A stretch of DNA of 64,000 nt from the NCBI GenBank assembly GCA_017478025.1, contig JAFVGZ010000017.1, positions 44,329 through 108,328 on the forward strand. Direction: 5' to 3'. The notes below the pieces were generated by a model, which ran no database searches, was not told the origin of the DNA, and saw nothing but the letters and a program-made list of their open reading frames with translations. Below are positions 17,265 to 26,148 of this stretch, piece by piece. The stretch is from Prevotella sp. (GTDB lineage: Bacteria; Bacteroidota; Bacteroidia; Bacteroidales; Bacteroidaceae). The position numbers and the translations under genes are program-made. The first letter of the stretch is position 1, and each line of letters opens with the position of its first letter.

Positions 17265-17374
17265 CATTTAGAAACAGACGGGAGGCAATTGCCCTACGAT
17301 AGTAACAGAATGCATTTACTTGCCAGCAGCGAAGCAACGCACCTGGCATTTGGTAGCTGCAAAATTCTGCTTAA

Positions 17375-17446
17375 GGCCTGATAGTTCAATGGATAGAACA
17401 AGTCTCTCCTAAAGATTAGATCCGAGTTCGATTCTCGGTCGGGCTA
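17375..17446 (+). tRNA. tRNA-Arg (anticodon CCT)
   Basis: The 72-nt cloverleaf has acceptor GGCCTGA/TCGGGCT (with wobble pairs), D-stem GTTC/GAAC, anticodon loop CTCCTAA (anticodon CCT, reading AGG) and T-arm CCGAG TTCGATT CTCGG. A small hairpin GGAGG/CCTCC follows at about 17454-17470. Confidence 0.92.
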
Positions 17447-17517
17447 CAATCTGTGGAGGGCATTGCCTCCCATCTGCTCATAACATAACCTAAATTCATT
17501 CTCCTAACCTCAGTATT

Positions 17518-18732
17518 ATGAAAAAGAATTCATATAGAGTGAAATGTGCATTATGCTTTGTCTTTGCATGTATGGCACTGGCATCATGTAAGGACAACGA
17601 CTATGATTTGTCATATACCGACGCTACCGTCGGTGTGGGCGGTGATACCCTGCAGGTACCAACCAGCAGTACCAAGTACATCACAATGGGCGATCTGATA
17701 GACCTAAGAGGTAATGACCTGGTTCACATAGACCATGCTACGGGCAATTACCTCATGGAGAAGTCGGACCACAACGTCAAGCCGATTACCATTACGGTGC
17801 CCGGTGGCGCAACAGCCGCACCGGGCGGGGGCAACGGCACAGGATACCAACCCGAATCGGCGGTATGCAGCTTTGGAGAGGTGACGATTGAGCACGCTCC
17901 GGAGTTCCTGGCACACAAGGATGCAGTCCTGAAGCTGGACAATCCGCAGTTTATTCTGACCATAAAGAGCGACATGCCTGTGGGCGGAACAGTCAGCGGA
18001 GACCTGAATTCCTACGACGAGGCGGGCAAGAAGATTGCCACTGTGCACATAGACGGGCTGAGAATAGAGAAGTCCGGCACATCCACAATCTGCATCTGTC
18101 GTCATGCCGACGGCATCGATGCCACCGGATATACGCAGGTGAAAGAGGTCAGCAACCTGGCAGACATCATGCCCGTTGTGCCCCATCGCATCCGTTTCGA
18201 TGCCTCGGTAAAGGCCGATGACATGACGGGACAGGCCATAGCAGCAGGCAAGACCTATACCATAACGCCCACACTACGCTTCACTGCGCCGCTGACATTC
18301 CAAGAAGGCACCACACTGGTGTTTGTCTTTGTAGAAAACGGATGGAACCGGGACTTCAGAAAGCTCAGCCTCATGGACGATGCCTATATGTCGGCAACGG
18401 TGAATGCGGACAACGGCATGCCTCAGGAGATGGAGGTTTCAGTCGTCGCAATAGACGTGGAGGGCAACCCCATCAGCCGCGACAGGATAGAGATAAACGT
18501 GGATCGCAACGTGGCAGCATCGCCTGACGGCGTAAAGCGAGTGGTGACACCGGCAAAACTGAGAATGGACGAGAAAGTGGATCGCGCCATGCACGACATA
18601 GACGGAATGCAGTTCACATTCAAAGGACACCCAAGCGCAGGCATTCAGCTAAACGCTATCACCCACACCCTGAAGATGGATGACATCAAAGTATATTTCA
18701 TTGGCAAGCTCGTAGCCGACTTTAACATCTAA
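17518..18732 (+). CDS. Large lipoprotein, unknown function
   Basis: A 404-residue protein whose signal ends in a lipobox (LASCKDND, Cys about 24). The mature region is beta-rich and contains a Gly-rich stretch (PGGATAAPGGGNGTGY) near residue 100. No catalytic motif is recognised. It is followed 77 bp later on the same strand by a DUF5723-like outer-membrane protein. Such lipoprotein/barrel neighbours often work together at the outer membrane, but the function is unknown. Confidence 0.75.
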   Translation: MKKNSYRVKCALCFVFACMALASCKDNDYDLSYTDATVGVGGDTLQVPTSSTKYITMGDLIDLRGNDLVHIDHATGNYLMEKSDHNVKPITITVPGGATAAPGGGNGTGYQPESAVCSFGEVTIEHAPEFLAHKDAVLKLDNPQFILTIKSDMPVGGTVSGDLNSYDEAGKKIATVHIDGLRIEKSGTSTICICRHADGIDATGYTQVKEVSNLADIMPVVPHRIRFDASVKADDMTGQAIAAGKTYTITPTLRFTAPLTFQEGTTLVFVFVENGWNRDFRKLSLMDDAYMSATVNADNGMPQEMEVSVVAIDVEGNPISRDRIEINVDRNVAASPDGVKRVVTPAKLRMDEKVDRAMHDIDGMQFTFKGHPSAGIQLNAITHTLKMDDIKVYFIGKLVADFNI

Positions 18733-18760
18733 GCGCAAGCCTTGCGAACAAGCAGGAAAT

Positions 18761-18772
18761 GCCCTGAAGGGC
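18761..18772. repeat. Palindrome GCCCTGAAGGGC
   Basis: A perfect inverted repeat of the dispersed GCCCTTTCAGGGC family in the gap between two probably cotranscribed genes. Confidence 0.5.
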
Positions 18773-18809
18773 AACAGAACAACATAATGACAATCAACAA
18801 TAGCAAGCT

Positions 18810-20231
18810 ATGAACCACAGACAACATACATTCTCCCTCCGACTGGCACCGGCCCTGACGCTGATAATAATGCTTCTTTGCAGCTCTGCCACAGTGATGG
18901 CACAGGGACTGAACACCGGTTACTTCAGTGATGACCTGAAGACACGCCACACGATGAACCCCGCCATAGGCAATGAGCAGTCGTATGTGGCCATTCCTGT
19001 CATAGGCAACGTCAACGTAAAGTCGATGGGTAACTTTGGATTGGAGGACATCATGTTTGACAATCCGCTCTACGGCATCACCAGCGACAGAAAGAAGACC
19101 ACGTTCATGAACCCCTATCTGACCGGAAACGTGCTGAGCGGACTGAGTGAGACAAACCGTCTCCGCGTGCAGGAGAATATCAGCCTCGCCTCCGTAGGCT
19201 TCAAATCCTTCGGCGGATACAACACCGTGGAGCTGAACGTGCGCACCGATGCCGCCATGAAACTGCCTTACGAGCTCTTCGCCTTTGCTGCCAATCAGGG
19301 CAACAAGCACTACAATATCGGCGACATCAACGGCGAGGTGCAGAGCTTTACAGAGCTGGCCTTCGGACATTCTCGCCAGATAAACGAGAAATGGCGCGTG
19401 GGAGGAAAGGTGAAACTGCTGTTCGGCATAGCTGAAGGCACGCTGGACCTGAACAATGTCACAGCCGACTTACAGAGTGATAACCAATGGGTTATGACGC
19501 TCAACGGCGAGGCGAACGTGTCGATGAGGGGCTTTAAGTACAAGACTGAGGTACGCGACTATAAAAGAGGCGGCACCTATGAGCGCGTAAACGGTGCCGA
19601 TGTAGATGGCGCAGGGCTGGGAGGCTTCGGCGTCGGAGTAGATCTGGGTGCCGTGTATAAGATAAACGAGGACTGGGAGGTGAGCGCTTCTCTGCTCGAT
19701 TTGGGCTTCATATCATGGAGCAACCAGATAGTAGCACGCAATGATAGCAAGCCTTTCATATTCAGAGGCTTCCACGACATCGACGTGCACGACCGTCATG
19801 CTCCTGAGGGATTCGATACCCAGGTAGAGCGATACAGCGACCAGATAGCCGACTTTGCATCACTTGTGGATCAGGGAGACCAAGGTGGACGCACCACAGG
19901 GATTGGCGCAACCTTCACAGCAGCAGGCAAATACACCCTGCCGGCATACAGACGGCTCTCCTTCGGCGTGCTCAGCACCACCCGCCTGGGACGCTTTGCA
20001 TGGACAGAGGCACGCCTGAACGCAAATATCTCACCGCTCGACTGGCTCGACGGAGCGCTGAGCTTTGCATACAGCACCTACTCCACCAGCATGGGATGGA
20101 TGATCCACATACACCCAAAAGGATATAATTTCTTCTTCGGAATGGATCATATCATGGGCAAATTCTCCAAAGAGATGATACCGCTGAGCAGCAATGCCAG
20201 CGTCTCAATGGGTATGAGCATCACATGGTAA
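18810..20231 (+). CDS. DUF5723-like outer-membrane protein
   Basis: A 473-residue protein with signal peptide ending at VMAQ and a mature start GLNTGYFSDDLKTRHTMNPA, the pattern of Bacteroidetes DUF5723 proteins. It has repeated amphipathic strands and ends SVSMGMSITW with a C-terminal aromatic residue, as in outer-membrane beta-barrels. Probably located in the outer membrane. It pairs with the lipoprotein gene upstream. No substrate is evident. Confidence 0.8.
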   Translation: MNHRQHTFSLRLAPALTLIIMLLCSSATVMAQGLNTGYFSDDLKTRHTMNPAIGNEQSYVAIPVIGNVNVKSMGNFGLEDIMFDNPLYGITSDRKKTTFMNPYLTGNVLSGLSETNRLRVQENISLASVGFKSFGGYNTVELNVRTDAAMKLPYELFAFAANQGNKHYNIGDINGEVQSFTELAFGHSRQINEKWRVGGKVKLLFGIAEGTLDLNNVTADLQSDNQWVMTLNGEANVSMRGFKYKTEVRDYKRGGTYERVNGADVDGAGLGGFGVGVDLGAVYKINEDWEVSASLLDLGFISWSNQIVARNDSKPFIFRGFHDIDVHDRHAPEGFDTQVERYSDQIADFASLVDQGDQGGRTTGIGATFTAAGKYTLPAYRRLSFGVLSTTRLGRFAWTEARLNANISPLDWLDGALSFAYSTYSTSMGWMIHIHPKGYNFFFGMDHIMGKFSKEMIPLSSNASVSMGMSITW

Positions 20232-20740
20232 TTTGCTCACACCATGCTGTGCCAGCCTTGACATTTATCATTAAATTCTGTGCACGTGCACAATTTGTTA
20301 TTAACATAGTTAAGTAGTTAAAAAAATATACCTAATTTTGCACCCAGCGTTCCAATCTCCGAGATACACTAAGGCCGCTATAACAGTGGCAAGAAATGCA
20401 AAGACAACAAAAAAACCGACACGGAAAGAGAGAAAAATAGCGCGACAACAAGCGCTACCAGAAGTGAAAATCAGGCAAGACGAAAACAACAACGCACCTT
20501 TGCTCCACGGCACTCAGACTTGAAGAGCAGCGTACAACAGAATGGAAACATGTGCGGCAGCACATCAGAGAAAGCCTGACGGACACCGAAAACTGACAAT
20601 AACAACGCTACAACGCAACACAAACGACACAACAACACAACGCTAACAACGCTGACAACCGGCACCGATAATGCCGGGAACGCAGTACTGAGTAACGCTG
20701 ACACACTGGGAAAATTAAGTAGAGAAAATAAAATAGACGT
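20232..20740. other. Long leader region of the BspA-like gene
   Basis: No convincing gene lies in these 509 bases. A -7-like box TAATTTTG is at 20333-20340, which would give a leader of about 400 nt that is rich in A and AACAACAA-type words. The one plus-strand frame here (20338-20523) starts inside the promoter and is lysine/arginine-rich low-complexity, so it is not called. Confidence 0.5.
20333..20340 (+). promoter_or_regulatory. Promoter -7 box for the BspA-like gene
   Basis: TAATTTTG followed by GC matches the -7 consensus. No TTTG is found at the usual -33 spacing. The next start codon is 400 bases away. Confidence 0.45.
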
Positions 20741-23700
20741 ATGAACAAGATTAAACTTCTTCTGCTGCTTCTTATGGCAGTAACAGGAATGGCGGCATTT
20801 GCAGATGACGCCAGCTTTGAGTTTGTAGAATCCGATGGTGGCAAGACGCTCACCATCAAAGGTTATGGCGACCTGACAACCCTGAGCCAGACCAGCACCA
20901 AGAAGGTGTTTGCCGCCGCTGCCAATGGAAACATCTTTTATGACCAATGGGGAAATACCACTGCAAACCAGGGGGAAGACTACACGCTTAGCGCAACTTA
21001 TTATCGTAAAGAACCTGCATACATGCAGCTGTTTAATGGTGGTGTTCCTGAAAATTCTGATTACACATATTCCGTAAATACATCCCAAGGCTGGAACGAG
21101 GTGGCCAGTGCCAACGACACTTTCATCTTTGAAGTTGAGTACACATGGGATGACGCTAATTACAAAACAGTCATTAAGATTAAAGGAGACCGTATAACTT
21201 CAGGTACCCGTACCAATACTGAAATTTATTGGAAGGACAACATTGGTTATACATATTACGTCAAGTTGAACGAACCTGCTAATAATGGAGATGTTTTTGA
21301 TTTTGATGCGAGCATACTTCTTACAGAGACGCAATTGGCAAATTATATCAGTACAACAACAACATACGTTGCTAAGGAAAACCTCTATCGTTCACAAAAC
21401 GACGGCACTACAAAGGAACTACTCATTAAAGATCAGCAATACACCTACCATACAGGAGATTTGTTTTACGCTCCTCAGAATTGGTTTACATACACTCAGA
21501 TAGCTGACAATGCTGCATACTTCGCAGCTAACCCATCATATCTTGAGGATGCAGAGATAGTAACGACCTTCAAGGACGCTCTGCTTGCACAACTCTCTTC
21601 TGATTCATACACCAAGGTAGTGTTTGAGAACACCGGCACAAAAGGTGAAATGCTGATAGACCCACAGATTGCGCAGGAAATTCTCTACAACGGAACTGCG
21701 CCCAGAACTAATATCACCACTGTTGATTTGGGTGAAGCAACACTGAAGCTCACGGGAGAACAGACATTCAAAGATATACTCATAAATCCTAACGCAAACT
21801 GGAATGTACCTACGGTTACAGACCTCACCATCCCCATGATGCCGCAGGTTGGAAATGAGATGACATTGCCCGCCTCTGCGCTGGTAGATGGAATCAATAA
21901 TAAGAGTCCTCTCAAGACGCTGACAGTACCCTCAGGATACACGAGGATTGGCAATAGTGCATTATCAAATGCTTCTGTCATCACAACAGTAAACCTGCCA
22001 GAGGGACTGAAAGTGATTGGCGATAATGCATTCAGCAATTGCGCCGCCCTCACCAATCTTAATATCACGGGCGCGCCCGTAGAAGGTCGCAGCATCGTGC
22101 TCCCATCTTCATTGGAGGAGATCGGCAAGGAGGCTTTTGGCGGCTGCAACAAGCTGGCAAGCACAGAAGAGGACCCCTTCATCCTGCCCAGCGGGCTGAA
22201 GAAAGTAAAGGCATCGGCATTTGTCAACCTCACGAACCTGAAGTTCCTTGAGTTGAACGAAGGTTTGGAGTACGTAGGCAACAGTGCCTTCGGCCTCACA
22301 AGTGAGCTTCACGACCAGACGTCAATCATATTCCCTTCCACAATCAAGTATCTTGGCCCTGGCAGCTTCATCAGCCGCTGGTATCAGGACATCTATTTCA
22401 CGGGCAAGACAGCTCCGGTATGCCCAGTGGGCACTCCGTATGGTGTAAGTTCCGATTGGGGTAACGTCACCGCTTTCAGCGCTAACACCCAGATGGGTAA
22501 CAATGGATTCAACCCTTATTTAACAGAAGGCAGCACCGCCGACAATGCTCAGCAGGGATATGCTAATCGTGAGAATTATATCAACAACGGCTATTATTTC
22601 ACCATCCTCCATTTCCCAGCTGGTCTGACGAGTGAACAGGCTAAGACCTATCGCGATATCACACGCCGCTATGTGACAGGTAACTTTACCGAAGACGGCG
22701 AGTTCCAGTTTGCCGGATATAGTGCAAACATTGCAACTCTTACTGACCCAGTAACTAATGCGACTTTCGGCAGTGCGTTTAAGGAAGGTACGACAGGCGG
22801 AAAGAGTAATCTGGTGTACTATATGAGCGGAGAAGGTGCACTGACAGAATCAGTAAATGCAGAAAACGTCCAGCCCGGCTACATAGACACTTACCTCGGC
22901 TCACAGCAGGTATGGCCATCACAGACACAGTGGACACGTAACTTCGTCACAGTGGCAAACGGTGTAGAGTGGGACGGCGTCACAGAGTATCGCCCAACTC
23001 TCACCGAGGAGATGTTTGAGTGGATGAAGGAGGACGCACTGTATGTCAATGCAAACAGTCTGGACTACAGCACCAATAGGGTTGCAGACGCAAATAATAG
23101 TCATGGTTATGGTAAAGAGCTTAAACTTGCAGAAAAGACATGGGGAGAGCTGACCGAAGATGAGAAAGACTATCTCTCACTCATCCTCTATCAGGGAACC
23201 CGCCGCTTCGTACTTGGCAATGACAGCCCATACGAAATACCTTTCAAGCTTGAATACGAAAGTGGTCATTGGTATTCTATCTGCTTGCCATTCAACATGA
23301 CAAAGAAACAGATTGATGAAGTATTCGGTGAGGGCACACACGTATGTCTCTTCTCTCGCGTGATTCGCACCACAGAGACAGACGGTAAACTTCTTCGCCT
23401 GGAGTTCACCAACGACGTATATCATCACAAGACTGAGAGAAAAGTACAGAATAATGGTAGTTCTATTATTTACACCTATGGTGCTAACTACAGCAAGGCA
23501 AATCCAGAACCTGCAGATAATGATATCGTCATCTACGCACGCGAATCTTATATGATTTATCCTATGGAGGAAAGCGATGACCCTTCAGGCGTAGCCATTC
23601 GTAACTTCGGCATACCAGAGTTCACCGTCGGTGATCCACTGCCTACAATGATACAGGCAAACTCTGAGACACCTTATACAATAAGCGGCTCAGGCGTAGC

Positions 23701-24139
23701 TTACCGCTTCATTGGTAACTTCAACACTACCGCATCCTATGACGCCGACGGCAACTCTGTTCCTGTTAAGATACCTCGCTACTCCTACGCTTACGGTCAG
23801 AGCGGCGGTGTGACCAAGTTCTTTATTCTGAACAAAGACAACGCAGTATGGACTCCGTTCAAGAGTATCGTACAGAACCTTGGACGCGACGGTGGCCTGG
23901 ATGACTGGAATAACTACTTCAACAAGGTTTCAGCCAACGTAAAACAGATGTCTGTATTCGGGCTGGAAGAAGATATCACCGGTGTTGAGAACGTAATCAT
24001 CGAGGCAAGCTCTGACAATGGCGCAGACAAGGCCGTTTACAATATCAACGGCACACAGGCAGGCGACAGCCTGCAGGGTCTGGCTCCCGGCGTTTACGTA
24101 AAGCAGGGCAAGGCATACATTGTGAAGCCAGAGAGATAA
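20741..24139 (+). CDS. BspA-like leucine-rich repeat surface protein
   Basis: The 1132-residue protein has a signal peptide (LLLLLLMAVTGMAAFA). A central BspA/TpLRR block covers about residues 370-540, visible as repeats such as IGNSALSNAS, IGDNAFSNCAALTNL, EIGKEAFGGCNKL and VGNSAFGLTSEL. Long beta-rich regions follow. The end is AVYNINGTQAGDSL, GLAPGVYVKQGKAYIVKPER, a sorting-type tail. Such proteins are displayed outside the cell and often bind host or neighbouring-cell ligands. A Thr/Asn-rich segment precedes the repeats. It is followed 49 bp later by a tiny acidic protein. Confidence 0.9.
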   Translation: MNKIKLLLLLLMAVTGMAAFADDASFEFVESDGGKTLTIKGYGDLTTLSQTSTKKVFAAAANGNIFYDQWGNTTANQGEDYTLSATYYRKEPAYMQLFNGGVPENSDYTYSVNTSQGWNEVASANDTFIFEVEYTWDDANYKTVIKIKGDRITSGTRTNTEIYWKDNIGYTYYVKLNEPANNGDVFDFDASILLTETQLANYISTTTTYVAKENLYRSQNDGTTKELLIKDQQYTYHTGDLFYAPQNWFTYTQIADNAAYFAANPSYLEDAEIVTTFKDALLAQLSSDSYTKVVFENTGTKGEMLIDPQIAQEILYNGTAPRTNITTVDLGEATLKLTGEQTFKDILINPNANWNVPTVTDLTIPMMPQVGNEMTLPASALVDGINNKSPLKTLTVPSGYTRIGNSALSNASVITTVNLPEGLKVIGDNAFSNCAALTNLNITGAPVEGRSIVLPSSLEEIGKEAFGGCNKLASTEEDPFILPSGLKKVKASAFVNLTNLKFLELNEGLEYVGNSAFGLTSELHDQTSIIFPSTIKYLGPGSFISRWYQDIYFTGKTAPVCPVGTPYGVSSDWGNVTAFSANTQMGNNGFNPYLTEGSTADNAQQGYANRENYINNGYYFTILHFPAGLTSEQAKTYRDITRRYVTGNFTEDGEFQFAGYSANIATLTDPVTNATFGSAFKEGTTGGKSNLVYYMSGEGALTESVNAENVQPGYIDTYLGSQQVWPSQTQWTRNFVTVANGVEWDGVTEYRPTLTEEMFEWMKEDALYVNANSLDYSTNRVADANNSHGYGKELKLAEKTWGELTEDEKDYLSLILYQGTRRFVLGNDSPYEIPFKLEYESGHWYSICLPFNMTKKQIDEVFGEGTHVCLFSRVIRTTETDGKLLRLEFTNDVYHHKTERKVQNNGSSIIYTYGANYSKANPEPADNDIVIYARESYMIYPMEESDDPSGVAIRNFGIPEFTVGDPLPTMIQANSETPYTISGSGVAYRFIGNFNTTASYDADGNSVPVKIPRYSYAYGQSGGVTKFFILNKDNAVWTPFKSIVQNLGRDGGLDDWNNYFNKVSANVKQMSVFGLEEDITGVENVIIEASSDNGADKAVYNINGTQAGDSLQGLAPGVYVKQGKAYIVKPER

Positions 24140-24188
24140 TCATAATAGCGACTAATAACTCCCTAAGAGATACTATAACATTCAGACA

Positions 24189-24377
24189 ATGGATAAGAAA
24201 GTATATATCATACCGCGTATAGAGTTCGACCCCATCGAGAACGATGATGAACTGATGGCTGCCAGTGGTCCCGCAGAGTACCGCGTAGGTGAAGACAGCT
24301 ATGGTGACTACAACGGCAACGAGGACGCAGGAGGCATAGGTGTCGTTGGTGAGGAAGACGACTTCATCATCAACTAA
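24189..24377 (+). CDS. Small acidic protein (62 residues), unknown
   Basis: The protein starts MDKKVYIIPRIEFDPIEN, has DELMAASGPAEYRVGE in the middle and finishes in an Asp/Glu/Gly-rich stretch (GNEDAGGIGVVGEEDDFIIN). Similar short proteins with a KKVYIxPxxE start and an LMAASG centre are common in Prevotella, but I know of no assigned function. It lies 49 bp after the BspA-like gene on the same strand and a hairpin region follows it. The LMAASG step looks like a leader/core boundary, which is only a suggestion. Confidence 0.6.
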   Translation: MDKKVYIIPRIEFDPIENDDELMAASGPAEYRVGEDSYGDYNGNEDAGGIGVVGEEDDFIIN

Positions 24378-24555
24378 GGCCACGCCCAATACATAGACCC
24401 TCCGTCGGCGCATGCTCCTGGGATTGCAGTTCCCTGGGTTACTGCCGATTAAGAGTCTCTGTGGTCGCACTCTCACAATAGCGCCGGCAGTGAGGCAAAA
24501 CCTCACTGTCTGGGTACAGATGTGAAGGTCATACCATAACATAATAATAGGAAAG

Positions 24556-24594
24556 GTGTTCTCCCCTATACTTAAGGGGGGAACACTTTTTTTG
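24556..24594 (+). terminator. Rho-independent terminator
   Basis: GTGTTCTCCCC pairs over 11 bp with GGGGGGAACAC and is followed by TTTTTTTG. It ends the BspA-like/small-peptide unit. Confidence 0.85.
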
Positions 24595-24664
24595 TTTTTT
24601 AACCGCATTTTCGCGTTTTACCTACATTTTTCATGCAACGTATTATGATTCAATGCGTTATCCT

Positions 24665-24710
24665 ATGTAGGTTACCTACATAAACCTACATGAACCTACA
24701 TAAGCCTACA
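24665..24710. repeat. 10-bp-period ACCTACATRA repeat with palindrome
   Basis: ACCTACA recurs at 24674, 24684 and 24694 and GCCTACA at 24704, exactly 10 bp apart. The first unit also forms the palindrome ATGTAGGTTACCTACAT (24665-24681). Confidence 0.75.
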
Positions 24711-24830
24711 CCGAGCTGAATACATGGGGACCTGTCACAAATCCAAAAGCATCACAGTTCCTGTGTAGCATAGAGTTGGATAGGATTTTCTGCGTTTATC
24801 GGACAGAAACAAATAAAATTGCCAATTTCC

Positions 24831-24862
24831 TTTGGTGGTATAAAAAAAAAAGCGTAACTTTG
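24831..24862 (+). promoter_or_regulatory. Consensus promoter for the lipoprotein gene
   Basis: TTTG (24831-24834), a 20-base spacer and TAACTTTG (24855-24862) match the Bacteroidetes -33/-7 pattern exactly. The start codon is 81 bases downstream. Confidence 0.8.
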
Positions 24863-24943
24863 CACACAGATTGTACTATGTATATAGCACAACTGTTAGT
24901 GACAAAACATAACAATAAAAAAAATTTATACAAATCATTACTT

Positions 24944-26047
24944 ATGAAGAATGTTAAATTCCTTGCCATGCTTGCCTTTGTGGCAGCTGGTCTGTTCACT
25001 ACCACAAGCTGTAGTGACAGTGACAACGACGACCCAACAGGCGGTGCAGTCGTAAATGTTTATGATTACGTATTGGTAGTCAAGTCTAATGTAGCTGCCA
25101 CTGTCACCTTCAATGGTAAGACTCAGACAGGCACAGAGGTGACATTCGCTACCAGCGAGAACGTCAACTCTTACTCTGGCTCTCTGTCAGTAACCGCTAA
25201 CGGTTACCTGCCTTACAACGCTGACGTGAATTTCTCTGAGAACAACACCGTAAAAATTGTCAACGTGACAATGGTTAAGGAGTCAACCAACACTGTTGCT
25301 CAGGATGCTGCAAAGGGTAACACCGTTGCCAACGATGCAGCAAACCAGGCTGCTATGGGTACCGTAGCTCAGATTGAGGTACCATCAGACGTAAACATCA
25401 GCGGTAACACCACCGATCCATTCTCTGTAACAGTAGTTAATCCAGATGCTGACGTAGTCGGTGCTGACGAGCTGGAGAAGGGTGAGGAAGTTAGCGCAGC
25501 CGTTATGGAGCTGCTCTGTAAGCCTAACGGCGCACAGTTCGACAAGGCCCTCACACTGTCTATTGCACTAGCTGACGGCAATGGTTGCGAGTTCACTTCC
25601 GACGAGGCTGAGCAGGTATATTGGCAGAATGGCCGCCTCTATGCTAAGGCAAAGCACTTCTCTACCATTGAGGCAGAGATGGTTGTTGAGGTTGTAGATG
25701 TTAAGGAGAGCACCGTAACACGTGAGATTTCACAGCAGGCTAAGGCTGGTGAGAACAGTTTCAAGTATGCACACCAGACTGGCTTCACCTCAAACGTAGT
25801 TGCCGACGGCGCTAAGTACCTCTTCCTGAAGAACAAGTTTGGCGCTCCCGGTTCTATCAATCGTGAGGCCACATTCACTATCGACAAGAACGGCTACGTT
25901 GTCATCCGCCTCGTACAGAAAGTGTATGACTACACCTTCAAGTCTGGCACAGCTACCTTCACCGCCCGTGTTTACGGCGACATCGACGCTGCTATCGTAA
26001 GAACCAGCACAGAGCCTATCAACATCCACTCTGGTGGTAGCAACTAA
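24944..26047 (+). CDS. Lipoprotein with carboxypeptidase-regulatory-like repeat
   Basis: The chosen ATG gives a lipoprotein signal with Cys in TTTSCSDSDNDDP. The open frame extends upstream, but that part covers the promoter. The 367-residue protein has a beta-sandwich-like N-terminus (VKSNVAATVTFNGKTQ, SLSVTANGYLPYNADVNF), an Asn/Ala-rich middle and a C-terminal beta-rich part. The codon choice is uniform and the promoter strong, suggesting high expression. It probably sits on the outer membrane. Function unknown; the YjbH pair follows immediately after its terminator. Confidence 0.75.
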   Translation: MKNVKFLAMLAFVAAGLFTTTSCSDSDNDDPTGGAVVNVYDYVLVVKSNVAATVTFNGKTQTGTEVTFATSENVNSYSGSLSVTANGYLPYNADVNFSENNTVKIVNVTMVKESTNTVAQDAAKGNTVANDAANQAAMGTVAQIEVPSDVNISGNTTDPFSVTVVNPDADVVGADELEKGEEVSAAVMELLCKPNGAQFDKALTLSIALADGNGCEFTSDEAEQVYWQNGRLYAKAKHFSTIEAEMVVEVVDVKESTVTREISQQAKAGENSFKYAHQTGFTSNVVADGAKYLFLKNKFGAPGSINREATFTIDKNGYVVIRLVQKVYDYTFKSGTATFTARVYGDIDAAIVRTSTEPINIHSGGSN

Positions 26048-26105
26048 TCACCTGTGTGGCAGAAATAGATTATAAGTGTGAGCCACTCACATAGACCATA
26101 ACAGC

Positions 26106-26146
26106 AACTCCGCTCGGCTGCCCTACAGCTGGGCGGAGTTTTTTTG
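26106..26146 (+). terminator. Terminator abutting the next start codon
   Basis: AACTCCGC (26106-26113) pairs with GCGGAGTT (26133-26140), with inner pairing, then seven T. The T-run ends three or four bases before the ATG of the YjbH-like gene at 26149. Confidence 0.8.
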
Positions 26147-26148
26147 TC

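Larger units (their letters stand above)
24378..24943. other. Intergenic region with terminator, repeats and promoter
   Basis: No gene is supported. From left to right it holds a hairpin CAGTGAGG/CCTCACTG (24488-24508), a strong terminator (24556-24594), a palindromic CCTACAT repeat (24665-24710) and a consensus promoter (24831-24862) for the lipoprotein starting at 24944. Confidence 0.6.

Noticed and set aside
20338-20523. Small basic plus-strand protein upstream of the BspA-like gene
   Set aside because: It begins inside the -7 box and is A-rich low-complexity sequence, so translation is unlikely.
24488-24508. Hairpin as a riboswitch or small RNA
   Set aside because: A short stem alone, with no recognisable aptamer core; the stronger terminator is 50 bp further on.
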